A stretch of 64,000 nt of DNA from Calliphora vicina (lineage: Eukaryota > Arthropoda > Insecta > Diptera > Calliphoridae): NCBI RefSeq assembly GCF_958450345.1, contig NC_088780.1:132570226-132634225 (forward strand). Direction: 5' to 3'. Position numbers and translations under genes: made by a program. The notes beneath the pieces are model-generated. The model searched no databases. It was not told the DNA's origin and saw only the letters and a list, made by a program, of their open reading frames with translations. Shown here piece after piece: positions 45,100-55,399 of this stretch (positions are counted from its first letter, which is position 1; every line of letters begins with the position of its first letter).

Positions 45100-46483
45100 C
45101 GAAAATCTTCCTAAAACATTTAATTATTTTTTGGAAACATTTTCACAAATTTTAACAGCTGGGACTGAAAGGAAGTAGGTTTTTTTTAGTTTTTGCTTTT
45201 TTCAAAGTCACATTCAACACAAAACAAACACTTGTTACTGAGCACAAAAAAATACAATAAAAACACTGATGGAAAAAAAAACAACAGTTTATGCTCTCTC
45301 TTAACAAGAACTCTCTTTTTTCGATTACTCACCCACAATTTCGCGCACTAACTGTATACAGCATTTCCTCAATGAAAAAATACAACAAAAATGTATAGAA
45401 AAAAGAATACTCACAGCCAAACAAACAACAAGCCATGCTGGCTGATAAGGCAAAAAACAAATTTAGTTCAATTGAAGAATTCAACAAGAACGGTACTTTG
45501 AGAACGGATAAATTGTTCATTTGTTAGAGGGAATAATAAATATTTATATACATACATATAAAAACGAAATACCCAACAACATTCGAATACATAAACTTAC
45601 TTACATATACATATATTACATTTGTATACATTCATACATATAGAAAAACTTTTATATACACAAATAAATTGTATATGTATATAAATAAGCAAAAAACGGC
45701 AGCCACAGCACATTACAGAAAGAAAAAAAGTTCAAAAGCCTAAAAGTATACCAACAATTTTATAACATTTCAAGAATAAAAGAATAAAAGGCAAGAAAAG
45801 AGTGTATATAATTTATTTTTGCCCAAAAAAACAGAAAACCAAAAAATTACTACAAAAAAAATTGTTGCGAGTTTTAAACAAAATCTAATTTAAACTTTAA
45901 AAGTTGTCTAAGAAATTTCCTGGTAGAAAAGAAAAAACATATGCTAAATTAAATACAAGAAAAAGTCATATAAAAAGGAAAAAAGAAAATTATTTAAATA
46001 AAAAAAATCGTATTGGTAGCAGTGACTGTGTTTTTTCAAGATTTAAGAATTTGTGGCGTTTTTCTTGTAGCTGTCGTTGTTGTGCCAGTGGTAATAGAAA
46101 CGTGTAACACGTGAGACACATTAAACAGTGATAAGCAAACAGTATTTAGTATTTCGATTACATCTACATACACAGATACAGATACAGCAAACGAGCAAAG
46201 AACGTACACTTACTTGTAACAGTGTACTAAATGCCAAAAGGACTTTAATGACAAAAAGGCAATAAAGAAAATAAAATACAAAGAAAACAATTATTCAGTT
46301 CGTGTGTGTCAGTGTGCCTAAGTGTGAGACTGAATAAGTGATTGTAAAATCGTGAACAAGAACAGCAGTAGCAGCGGCAAAAATTTCAATTGCTTTTTTT
46401 GTAGTTATAAAAACAATTAACAATTTCACTACACACACATTAAATCCTCCCCATCAACACCACCAGCACCTAGCCTTGTCAAG
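45100..46483 (+). promoter_or_regulatory. Upstream flank and probable 5' leader of the KCTD gene
   Basis: This 1.4 kb before the start codon shows none of the dispersed repeat families found elsewhere. It is A-rich, with TATACA-type runs near 45540-45670 and CA-rich stretches just before the ATG. TCAGT initiator-like pentamers occur near 46295 and 46309, but I see no convincing downstream element, so the transcription start is not fixed. A 67-codon frame at 45904-46107 has no recognisable protein similarity and is probably noncoding leader. The absence of repeats is consistent with functional constraint, which is inference. Confidence 0.45.
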
Positions 46484-47167
46484 ATGTCAGAAATTGTTGA
46501 ATTAAATGTGGGTGGCGTACATTACACCACCACATTGGATTCATTGCTACAGGATAAATCCTCTTTGCTACATGAAATGTTTAGTAAAACGGATTATTTA
46601 CTTAAAGACAGCAAGGGCCGCTATTTCCTTGATCGTGATGGTGTCCTCTTCCGTTACATATTAGACTATTTACGTGACAAAACTCTACAGTTGCCCGAGG
46701 GCTTTCGCGAAAAACAGCGCTTGCAGAAAGAGGCCGACTACTTTAAACTTCAGGGCATGTTGGAATGTTTGCGCAAAGAACGTGATACACGTTCGCCCGG
46801 CTGCATAACCATCGGATATCGTGGCAGCTTTCAATTTGGCAAAGACGGTCTGGCTGATGTCAAATTCCGGAAACTGTCACGTGTCCTGGTGTGCGGCCGT
46901 GTTGCTTTGTGCCGTGAAGTTTTCGGTGACACCCTCAATGAATCGCGTGATCCCGATCACGGTGGTCCCGATCGTTACACTTCCCGTTTCTTCCTGAAGC
47001 ACTGTTTCATCGAACAGGCATTTGATATGTTGCACGATCAAGGTTTTCGCATGGCTGGCAGCTGTGGCTCCGGTACAGCGGGCTCAGCCGCTGAGCCCAA
47101 ACCAGGCGTCGACACCGAAGAGAATCGATGGAATCATTACAATGAGTTTGTGTTCGTCAGAGACTAA
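46484..47167 (+). CDS. KCTD8/12/16-type BTB (T1) protein, single coding exon
   Basis: The predicted product has 227 residues. Residues 3-100 form a potassium-channel tetramerisation (T1/BTB) domain: ELNVGG at 6-11, DRDGVLFRYILDYLRD at 50-65 and EADYFKL at 83-89. Residues 107-227 match the H1 region of vertebrate KCTD8/12/16, including FGKDGLADVKFRKL (118-131), EVFGDTLNESRDPD (145-158), RYTSRF (164-169) and a closing NEFVFVRD. Vertebrate members are auxiliary subunits of GABA-B receptors that bind the receptor tail through T1 and modulate G-protein signalling through H1; the same role in this fly is inference. The Drosophila counterpart is probably the gene called Ktl/CG10830, named from memory. 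The chosen ATG sits in a good fly context (GTCAAG before ATG) and begins directly at the T1 domain. The frame is intact and much richer in G+C than its surroundings. KCTD8 and KCTD16 are longer because of extra C-terminal sequence; here the protein stops after H1. Confidence 0.95.
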   Translation: MSEIVELNVGGVHYTTTLDSLLQDKSSLLHEMFSKTDYLLKDSKGRYFLDRDGVLFRYILDYLRDKTLQLPEGFREKQRLQKEADYFKLQGMLECLRKERDTRSPGCITIGYRGSFQFGKDGLADVKFRKLSRVLVCGRVALCREVFGDTLNESRDPDHGGPDRYTSRFFLKHCFIEQAFDMLHDQGFRMAGSCGSGTAGSAAEPKPGVDTEENRWNHYNEFVFVRD

Positions 47168-47557
47168 ATGGAAGTATGATGTATTGGTTAAGCTAAAATA
47201 TTTGCATGTTAAAGTAAGTTCATTATCGCATATGTATGTATCTATGTTACATGAAATTAAGATATGAAAACTTTTATTATATAGATGAAAACCAACAAAA
47301 AAAAAGAAAACCTAAAATATCTTTTATTAGTCTAGTAAAATTGTCTGTTTTGGTTTGTAAAATTATTGATTAAAGAAAATTAAATGGAAATTATTAGCAA
47401 GATTTTTAAGCACTTTTGCGTTAATCTTTACTGTGTCAACAGACGTTTTAAATATAAGTTTTAAAGTAAAAAATCTCTATTTTGAAGTGCATAATTACTG
47501 ATGAATTTGATTGGAATTTAGGAAGGCATTTAGAATGAATTACATCACTTTGAACTA
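47168..47557 (+). other. Probable 3' UTR of the KCTD gene
   Basis: AT-rich sequence follows the stop codon. An ATTAAA polyadenylation-type hexamer lies near 47369. No canonical AATAAA is seen on the plus strand until 47702, which is already inside the Tigger relic that starts at 47558. The transcript end therefore cannot be placed from sequence alone. Confidence 0.4.
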
Positions 47558-48488
47558 CAGGCAAATCCCGGTATAACGAATCTCACTTTAACGAAAATCC
47601 GATTTAACGCATGGTAGAATTCGTAACATTAACCACCTTATATAACAAACGTTTCAAAAATTGTATGCTCGATATAACGAATGATGAGAAAAAACAAACA
47701 AAATAAATGTTTAGCATTGACAACCTTATATAGCGAATATTTCGAAAATTGTACGCTCAATATAATGAACAGAAAGTATAAAAAACAAAAGTATCGTTTT
47801 CAATGGTTAATAATTTTTCAATGGTTAATAATAGGTGCTGTAATTTTTTCTATAGTGGTATTAATTGCGAAAGAAAACTGATTCGCTCACATAAATATGA
47901 AGTTAGGGAATCCAAAATCAGCTTTCTTTCACTTAGAATGCGAACAAAATCTTTCATTCGATATTGTGAATCAGGCTATAATTCACGTGAATTAAATATG
48001 GGAAACCGTAGAAAAATTTCAATGAAAGAAAAACTAAAAATTTAGATGAATGAATGAAATATGGAATAACAAAATTCTCAACATGTATTTTGAAGAAAAT
48101 AAAAATAAACATTTTATCGTGACGAAGTGTTTCCTGTAAATTATCTTTACACAAATTAAATGGGATCTAGAATCTTCAAAATATGTTTGTCCCTGAGTTT
48201 AATTTTAATTTTCCGAATCGAAACCCCTTACAATGAAGGCTTTATTAATTGTGGATAATGCACCAAGCCATTCTCCAGAAGAACAATCAGTAAAAACTAT
48301 TAAAAATATACAAATTTGGACGATATTCATGCCTCCTAATGTCACACCGCTATCCAACCTAGTTTAGCTAAATTCCAATATAGAAAAAGTTATCCAAATT
48401 AAAAAAAAAAAACATCTCGATATAACGAATTTTTCAATTTAACGAATGGGCCTGACAACATATCATTCGTTATACCGGGATTTGCCTG
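47558..48488 (+). mobile_element. pogo/Tigger-type DNA transposon, internally deleted
   Basis: Near-perfect terminal inverted repeats of about 24 bp start CAGGCAAATCCCGGTATAAC, and TA flanks both ends (47556-57 and 48489-90). Inside, a plus-strand stretch at about 48226-48350 reads KALLIVDNAPSH and then FMPPNVTPL. These match the region around the second catalytic Asp and the PPN-T-L motif of Tigger/Jerky DDE transposases. A short frame ending at 48045 reads MGNRRKISMKEKLKI, like the start of a CENP-B type N-terminal DNA-binding domain. Most of the coding region is missing and the rest has stop codons. At 931 bp it is far shorter than an autonomous element. Confidence 0.85.
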
Positions 48489-48964
48489 TACTTCCAATTT
48501 ATTTATCTATGTAACAGATTGAATATTTGTTTGTAGGACACCGCGACGTATGATTACGATTTATTTAAATAAGAATCATACGCATGTTAGGTTAAATATG
48601 AAACAAATTAAATTTTTTAAACACTTATTTAGTTAAACTCTTGACAATAGGCATCATTCAAATATCTGTCACTGGAGGGATATTTTCAAACTTGGAAATG
48701 AATATTGGTAGCTTTGAACCAGATCTAATGCTATGAAATTCATTTTGAAGTAATTTTTTTGTGTTGCAATTCATCCAGTAATATTACGAATCAATTATCG
48801 TTTACTGATGATAAACTATGTTTTAGGTACCCGAACGCGACATTGACACATGAACAAAATCAAAAGAAAATGCCTGTTTTTCGCACGGGCAGTTGTATGT
48901 AGCTTGCACCAGAGAGAGAATCTTTACATACCTACTGAAAAAGGAAATAAATAATTTCTTTTTT
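48489..48964 (+). repeat. Dispersed block, also present at 51975-52190
   Basis: CAGATTGAATATTTGTTTGT, AGGACACCGCGACGTATGAT, GATTTATTTAAATAAGAATC and ATAGGCATCATTCAAATAT recur in the same order and orientation near 52000. The block starts right after the Tigger end and runs to about 48700. The rest to 48964 is unassigned. Confidence 0.6.
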
Positions 48965-49116
48965 TCAACAAATAAACGATAACACAATAAACATAGCATA
49001 CAGATTAGTATTATTGTCCAGCAGAGACCAGCATCGGTTAAGCCGAGCTGCCGAGTCGTGAAATATTAGGACATTATGACAATATGACATGATAAGAGAC
49101 CTTCTGAATTGACCAA
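48965..49116. repeat. Half copy of palindromic MITE family H
   Basis: The centre CAGCAGAGACCAGCATCGG, GTTAAGCCGAGCTGCCGAGT and right arm ATTAGGACATTATGACAATA, ending GAATTGACCAA, match 33181-33436; the left arm is missing or rearranged. Confidence 0.7.
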
Positions 49117-49944
49117 ATGTGTTTATTTTTTAAGCGTATTAGCACACGCCATGTATCCGCTGGTATACAAATATAACAGCAATCAACACAATAACATCAT
49201 GATTGCATAATAGAAAGTTTATTTCAATTTATGTTCTTATTGAAATTTATTGAAATTAATCAGTTTTGAAAAAAGTAGACAATTTTTCGGTGAAATAATA
49301 GCGGTATTAACGATGTAGAGCTATTGTCCTGGTATTAGAGTAAATAATAGAGTAAGGAATTAAGTGTCACAAAATTTTATAAATTTTTAAAGTACCTATA
49401 TAATTCGTTGTCGATCAATCCGTTAATTGCATTTGTAGTGCACTTTTTAGCTTTAGCTGATTTCTCTGTTATATTTTCTACTATATTTTTTTCTATAAAA
49501 TAAAATTGAATATATTTCCATAACAAAATTAAATGTCATGAAATATCAAATTGAAAATTACCTAATGTAGCTTGAAAACCGAAGGTTTAAAGAAGCATGA
49601 TACAACAATTATTGTATCATGTAAATAAGTAAAAAATTAGTTCTAATTTTTACAAAATTATACAAAATCGAAATAAAGTTAATTAGTGATATTTACAATG
49701 TAGAGTACATTCTCTAGCAAAGTACCAAGAGAGATACCCGTCACAGAGTGTTAAAATGATTTCAGATAGTATCAAAAGATCAGTTTAGCAGACATATAAA
49801 GTTTTAGAACTTAAACAGATCACACTACTAGTTCTCGATCAATTGCCTGATCCCTAGGATTGTTAGTAGGAATGTCATGTTTTATTTAAGTCAAATAAAT
49901 ATTCATAATTTTGATTATTCGAGTGATTGATTCATTACACGATG
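49117..49944. other. No feature recognised
   Basis: AT-rich sequence without partners in the window. Confidence 0.45.
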
Positions 49945-50230
49945 CTACAATGGAAAAAAAACTTGGAAAACGACCTGGCGTAGGTTATAGGGCTTGATGA
50001 GTACATTCGAAATTGTGTCAACAAATTTCCAAAACACACTCAAATTCAGAAGTTATTCGGAAAAAACAGTTAATAGTTATGTCCGTGAACTTATCGATCT
50101 GTAACTCAGTCAGTCCATGTCCGATTTTAAATTTTTAAACGGGTTTAAAAAGAAAACTGATTACGCTTTAAAATGACTTGAATTTTTTGATACATTTGTT
50201 AGTTATAAGTATTGTTTTTGTTAAGAATAT
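49945..50230 (-). repeat. Dispersed repeat family L, copy 2
   Basis: TCAGAAGTTATTCGGAAAAA, ACTGATTACGCTTTAAAATG and GGAAAAAAAACTTGGAAAAC are the inverse of words at 32080-32330 inside the hAT element. Neither copy has coding potential. Confidence 0.6.
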
Positions 50231-50829
50231 CTAAAAGAAAAACAAAATTAATCAACTTTTTTGAATTTAATCGCTTTTCATTGCTTATTTTTATATGAAA
50301 GCTAATAAAAATTTATACCAATGTATTAAGGAAATTTAGTTCTTAACAAACTGCCGTTTTAATTATTCAAATCGGATGAAAATTGTAAAAGTTATTCAAC
50401 TTTTCATTAACACCTTTTTTTAGTATTTTCTACCCCAGCCCATATAAATAATAAAAAAAAAAACAAAAAACTATACAAACATTTTTTTTCTACAAATTTT
50501 AATTTACAAGGTAAATTTTGTGGAACTTTTTGTCGAAAAAGTTTAATAACTTTTGCAAGTATAAACCGATTTTAACAACTAATATCTCGTTTTTGTCTAC
50601 AAAAAATTGTCTATAAAATACTGTGCAAAAAAAATATAGGGTTTCATAGACAAAAATTAAAATAACTATTGTTGAATTTGAAAAATTAGGAAAAAAAATA
50701 AAAAAGAAAGCCAAACTATTTATAGAAACTTACACAATTTCTTGGAATATAGATGTTATGCATACATTTTATGAAAGCTTAATTCCTTACCTAACCATAA
50801 TTATGTAATATGTTGAAGTCGGTCTAAAA
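50231..50829. other. No feature recognised
   Basis: AT-rich with long A and T runs. Confidence 0.45.
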
Positions 50830-51006
50830 ATGTATGAGTTAGAGGTACTAAAGTAAACAGTTTTTTTTCAAAATAACTCAAAATTTTGAGGGTGTTTCAA
50901 AATCTTTGAAAATGGTTTTAGTATGTCCTCACCTAGGCCTACAACCTCCATTAGGTGGCTTTTCAAGTTCTGACAAAAAGTGTCATTTTGTAGCAGAGTG
51001 TTATTA
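50830..51006. repeat. Dispersed repeat family F, copy 2
   Basis: Inverse of 34403-34582: TTTCAAAATCTTTGAAAATG, GTGGCTTTTCAAGTTCTGAC and TTTGTAGCAGAGTGTTATTA. Confidence 0.7.
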
Positions 51007-51359
51007 AAATATCCTCGATTATTTGAATGTATGACGAGTTAAAAATATTTTTCGAATAATTAAAAAAAATATATATATGGGGAATTTCATGTCAAGTGCA
51101 ACAACTTTTAAAATCGATTTCTTTCAATCGGGATGAAATTTGAAATAAGGTTAGACCTAATTCAGACACAATTTTTCAACAAGTTCGGTCAAGAACTCTC
51201 TGAGTTAAAGAGGGTAAAAATTTGACATTTTGGCCAAACATGTTTTTTTTTCTCATCCATGTAACTTACTGCCCATTCTTCTTAGCAAAATGTATCCCAA
51301 CTAATTTAGATAGCTATTTTTTCAATCTTTCGAAAAAAAATATTTAAAAAAAAAAAACC

Positions 51360-51720
51360 TTAAATATTTTTTTTCCGAAATCAAAAACTTTTTGACTTTT
51401 TTTTCTTACAAGAAAGCTTAGATATTTGCATTGACGACCTATTTGATCGCTTAGTGGGATGCGAGTTCGATATCTATCAAGATAAATGTTTTGTAACTCA
51501 AAACATAAATTTTCTGTTTTTTTTTGCAAAATCAAAAACTTTGTTGACTTTTTTTTCAAAATTTTTTTAATTTTTTTTTTCTCAAAAGAAAGCTCAGGTC
51601 CATTCCCTTAAGATAGTTTTAGTCGCATAGTGGGATGCGAGTGGGATATCTATGAAAATAAATATTTTGTAACTCAAGACATAACATTTTTGACTATTTT
51701 TTTTATAAATTTTAACTTTA
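51360..51720. repeat. Tandem duplication of about 176 bp
   Basis: AGTGGGATGCGAG lies at about 51454 and 51630. Each unit also has AAATCAAAAACTTT, GACTTTTTTTTC, AAGAAAGCT and TTTTGTAACTCAA. Units are diverged and A/T-rich. Confidence 0.7.
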
Positions 51721-51829
51721 CTAGACTATTCGTTTAATCGGCAATTATTGATTGACTATTTCTTTTATTTTAAATTGTATTCATTCGAACAAAAAATAAA
51801 TTCGTTTTGTTGATTATTCGAATAACAAG

Positions 51830-52280
51830 CCTAGATGTTAGTATTTAAAATTATTATACATAACATAATAATTTTTTCAAGGATGTCTCACATTTTATTT
51901 GATAACTTCTTTTCTACTGCATCAATAATGCCTCCATGTAATCTCTATTTTCGAAAGTTTTAAATATATTGCCTGAAATTAATTTGTCTATCTTACAGAT
52001 TGAATATTTGTGTATAGGACACCGCGGCGTCTGATTACAATTTATTTAAATAATCATACGCACGGTAGGTGCTATGTAAAATATGAAACAAAATTAATTT
52101 TTTAAACTCATTTGTTAAAAATCTCTAAAATAGGCATCATTCAAATATATTTCCTTGGAGCCATATTATCTAATTTGGAATGGCAAGTCTAGATGTTAAT
52201 GTTTAAAATTATTATGCATAACATCATTTTGTTTCATAAATTATTTTCTACTGCTGATTTTCAATACCAAACTGGCTAGA
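51830..52280 (+). repeat. Direct repeats shared with 48489-48700 and with each other
   Basis: 51975-52190 repeats the block that follows the Tigger element. On either side, AGCCTAGATGTTAGTATTTA (51830) and AGTCTAGATGTTAATGTTTA (52188), each followed by AAATTATTAT-CATAACAT, form a second direct pair about 358 bp apart. The arrangement suggests a partial tandem duplication. Confidence 0.6.
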
Positions 52281-53470
52281 ATAATGACAAACATTATTAA
52301 TCATTATTGTTTATTTCGATGTAATACTTTGGATGTCAGTGTGTTTTCCACAATCATATTGACATCGTAATACAAAAAAAGCTATATGTTTTTTAACAAC
52401 TTTTCAGGAGGGGCAAAAGTAGTTCATAAAATTTAATTTATTTCTGTTGTATTAAATAGCTTATGAAAAATTGGAAACGTTGGACATTTCAACAAAATGT
52501 GTACATAACTTCTTTGACCTAAATCATTTAAAAAAACATCAAAAGTATTTTCAAACAAATATTTGAAACGAAATTTTTCTACATTTTTTATAAAACTTCG
52601 TTTAAAGTCTCTTAAATCTAATTAAAAATGTATTCAAATATCAGCTGTAATAAGAAAAAAAAACTTGCTAATAAATTCCTTCTTAATAGGCAGAAAGAAA
52701 AATATTATAATTTGAAGCGAAAACTTTTACATTTAACAAAATAAATGAAAAACAAACTAAACTAAAATAGAAAGCATAAAACAAATTTGGAATTAAATCT
52801 CATAAATTTTATATACAACTAAATTTAGCAAATAATATAAAACCTAAATACTATAAGAGATGAATAAAAGTTTTACATTAATGAACTAAATTCACTCGAC
52901 ATTAATTTGGTTAATAATAAAAAGAAGTCTAAGCAACACAAAAAAGTTTATAAATGTATAAAAGAAAATAATAAACAATTGAACAAAACTAGCAATAACA
53001 ATTGGAACAATGGGTCATAAAGGCAAATAATAAGGCAACAAGTCTAATAATGCCAGTAATAAATACTACACACTATTTATTTGAATAAATAAAACATTTA
53101 TAGCAGCTAAATAGACAAAAGCAATGGAATATTAAATTTTATTTTGTTAACACAAAAACTAAACACAGTATTAATAACCAATCCTCTAAGGAAGAAGTAT
53201 CAAGAAATAGTTTCAATATTTCTATGGAGAAAGGAAACGGAAGTCAATCAAAAAATATATTGTGTCAAGTGAATGTATTTTTTGTAGGAAAATAAACATT
53301 TTATCAATTTGTTCTTAATACAACAGAAAGATAAACTATATTGATAAGCTAAACCTTTTGACAAAAAATTATTTGTCTCAAAATGGTCTTAAGTTGTGAG
53401 TAGAAAACATATATTGAGGCAATAAAACTGCGTTTATTTCTATATTATTTCGATAACTGCAACCAAATTT
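52281..53470. other. No feature recognised
   Basis: Very A-rich sequence without repeat partners or coding signal. Confidence 0.45.
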
Positions 53471-53810
53471 AATTTTACTAAAAAATCAATCCTCAAGTCA
53501 TGTTTTCAACAACATCAAATACTTTATATAAAAAGCCTTTATTTACTCCTCAGAAGTTCCACAAACCTTGCCCCCTTTATTTCATGCAAAATGCAACAGA
53601 TCAAATGTAAATTTTGAATTCAAACACAGAAATAGAAATAGAAATAACAGAATAACAGAAATTTTGGTGTAACAGATATGAAAAAACGTACAAACTTGTC
53701 AAATGGGGCAAGGTTTGTGGAACTGCTGAGGAGTAAATAAAGGCTTTTTATATAAGTATTTGATGTTGTTGAAAACCTTAGGACTTAAGGATTGATATTT
53801 TAGTAAAATT
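53471..53810. repeat. 340-bp foldback, arms about 105 bp and nearly identical
   Basis: The left arm (53471-53575) has CAACAACATCAAATACTTT, AAAAAGCCTTTATTTACTCC and AAGTTCCACAAACCTTGCCC. The right arm (53704-53810) is its inverse, with GGGGCAAGGTTTGTGGAACT, GGAGTAAATAAAGGCTTTTT and TTTGATGTTGTTG. There are only a handful of mismatches. The 128-bp spacer carries AGAAATAGAAATAGAAATAA. Confidence 0.85.
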
Positions 53811-55017
53811 AAATAATTTCATAAAATTTTGGGACGTTATTTACCTTAAAAACTAAAAAAAAATTCATATGGTGTTTTCCACGAATAAAAATATAAAATT
53901 TTAATTAATGTAAAATTTTAACAATTAAAAAGATAACATAACATAATTTGGAACCAATATAGACTCAAATCAATGGCATTAGAATTTTTGAATTTTTTTA
54001 TTTTCAAATACCGAAATTCCTAAAACGGGGAAAATGTGTTTCAAAAACTGAGTTTTTTTAGAAAAGTGCCTACTGTGACGTTATTTACCGTGTGGTAGTA
54101 AAAATACTTAGTAGGTGTTTAAGAAACATATGGGGTTATACAAATATGGAGGTTTTTTGTGGATTGGTGTTTTGCCTTTTTAGAATTTTTTACTCAAACC
54201 GAAAAAAGGCGATTTTTCGCTATTTTTTGGGGAAAAAGGTACTTTTATTCTTTTTAAGTTATCTAAAAAATTTCTAAGAGGTTGTATAATGAATGTGTAC
54301 TTTTTAAAAAGCTAGCTTTACATCAAATATTTTATATGAAAAAAAAATTATAATTTTTGATAGGGGATCTATTTTTTATGTAAAATTCAAATTTAGAGCA
54401 AAAATTCTCAAATCGCATAGTCTATAATAAATTATAATAATATATTTTAGATGGCCCAATATGTTCTTAATAATTGTGTAATGGGTTCCGATAACCCCGG
54501 CCCTACTATTGATATTATAGCAAAAAAACGAAAATATACCATTTTTGGAATTTTTCAAGACTTTTTTTGGGAATTGCGGGATTCCTGATTACAAAATTCA
54601 AAATTTGTTTTTATTTTTCCATTTTCAATAAAAAAATCTATATAAGTGTAAAATTTCATTACAAATTATTCATAAATAAAAATTATATTTCAATTTGAAA
54701 AATTTGTATCTATGCCAAAAATCATTAAAAAGTTTTTTTGTCATATTTTTCAAAAAAGTATTCCATGAATTTGTTCATTGTCAAAAGTTGTATACATTAT
54801 TGGAATGTAGACAAAATCTTCTATCCATTGATATATAACATGTCTACATTATGTTTTTTACGTGGCAAATTACTTAGGGAAAACCTAACAACTCGCTGAG
54901 AATTTATCTAGCACTGTTATTTACATTCATAAATATGTTGTTATGTAGGCAACATGCTTTTTTATGAATCTATGTTAGGTAAATTATCTGCTTGAATAAA
55001 TTTCTAGTTGATTACAC
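53811..55017. other. No gene; dispersed block at 54500-54720
   Basis: CATTTTTGGAATTTTTCAAG, GGGAATTGCGGGATTCCTGA and ATTCATAAATAAAAATTA are the inverse of words at 30240-30430. ACGTTATTTACC occurs at 53834 and 54073. No coding signal. Confidence 0.5.
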
Positions 55018-55399
55018 AATGTCCGTCCGTCCGTCTGGCTTTCCATGTAAACTTTGTGCGCAAAGGACTGGTCGTAATTTTTAAGATATTTCGATTAAAT
55101 TTGGTACATAAATTTTTTTCAGCCCGAATACGAAGCAGAAATCGGTTCATTACTTCACCTAGCCCCATACAAATATCCTCCCAATATTAGCCTTTATTGA
55201 TGATAGAGGCCCGCTTCCAAAAATTACTCAACAGAAATAAGTTTCATAATTCACAAATCACATAATTAGTTATAGCTCCCATATAAAATTATTCACGAAA
55301 ATAAATGATTGAAATTTTAAAAGAAAAAGGTTTTTGCTCACTTACTCAGTGTAGGGTATTATATGATCGGGCTTGACCGACCTTACTTTCTTACTTGTT
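55018..55399 (+). repeat. Dispersed repeat family B, copy 4 (partial)
   Basis: Starts at GTCCGTCCGTCCGTCTGGC, passes AAGATATTTCGATTAAATTT and CAAATATCCTCCCAATATTA, and ends GATCGGGCTTGACCGACC with TACTTTCTTACTTG. The first 140 bp of the family are missing. Confidence 0.75.

Noticed and set aside
46280..46345. TCAGT initiator-like words upstream of the KCTD gene as a defined promoter
   Set aside because: No matching downstream promoter element or TATA box at the right distance, so the start site cannot be claimed.
47022..47267. 81-codon plus-strand frame overlapping the KCTD gene end
   Set aside because: Out-of-frame shadow of the KCTD coding sequence.
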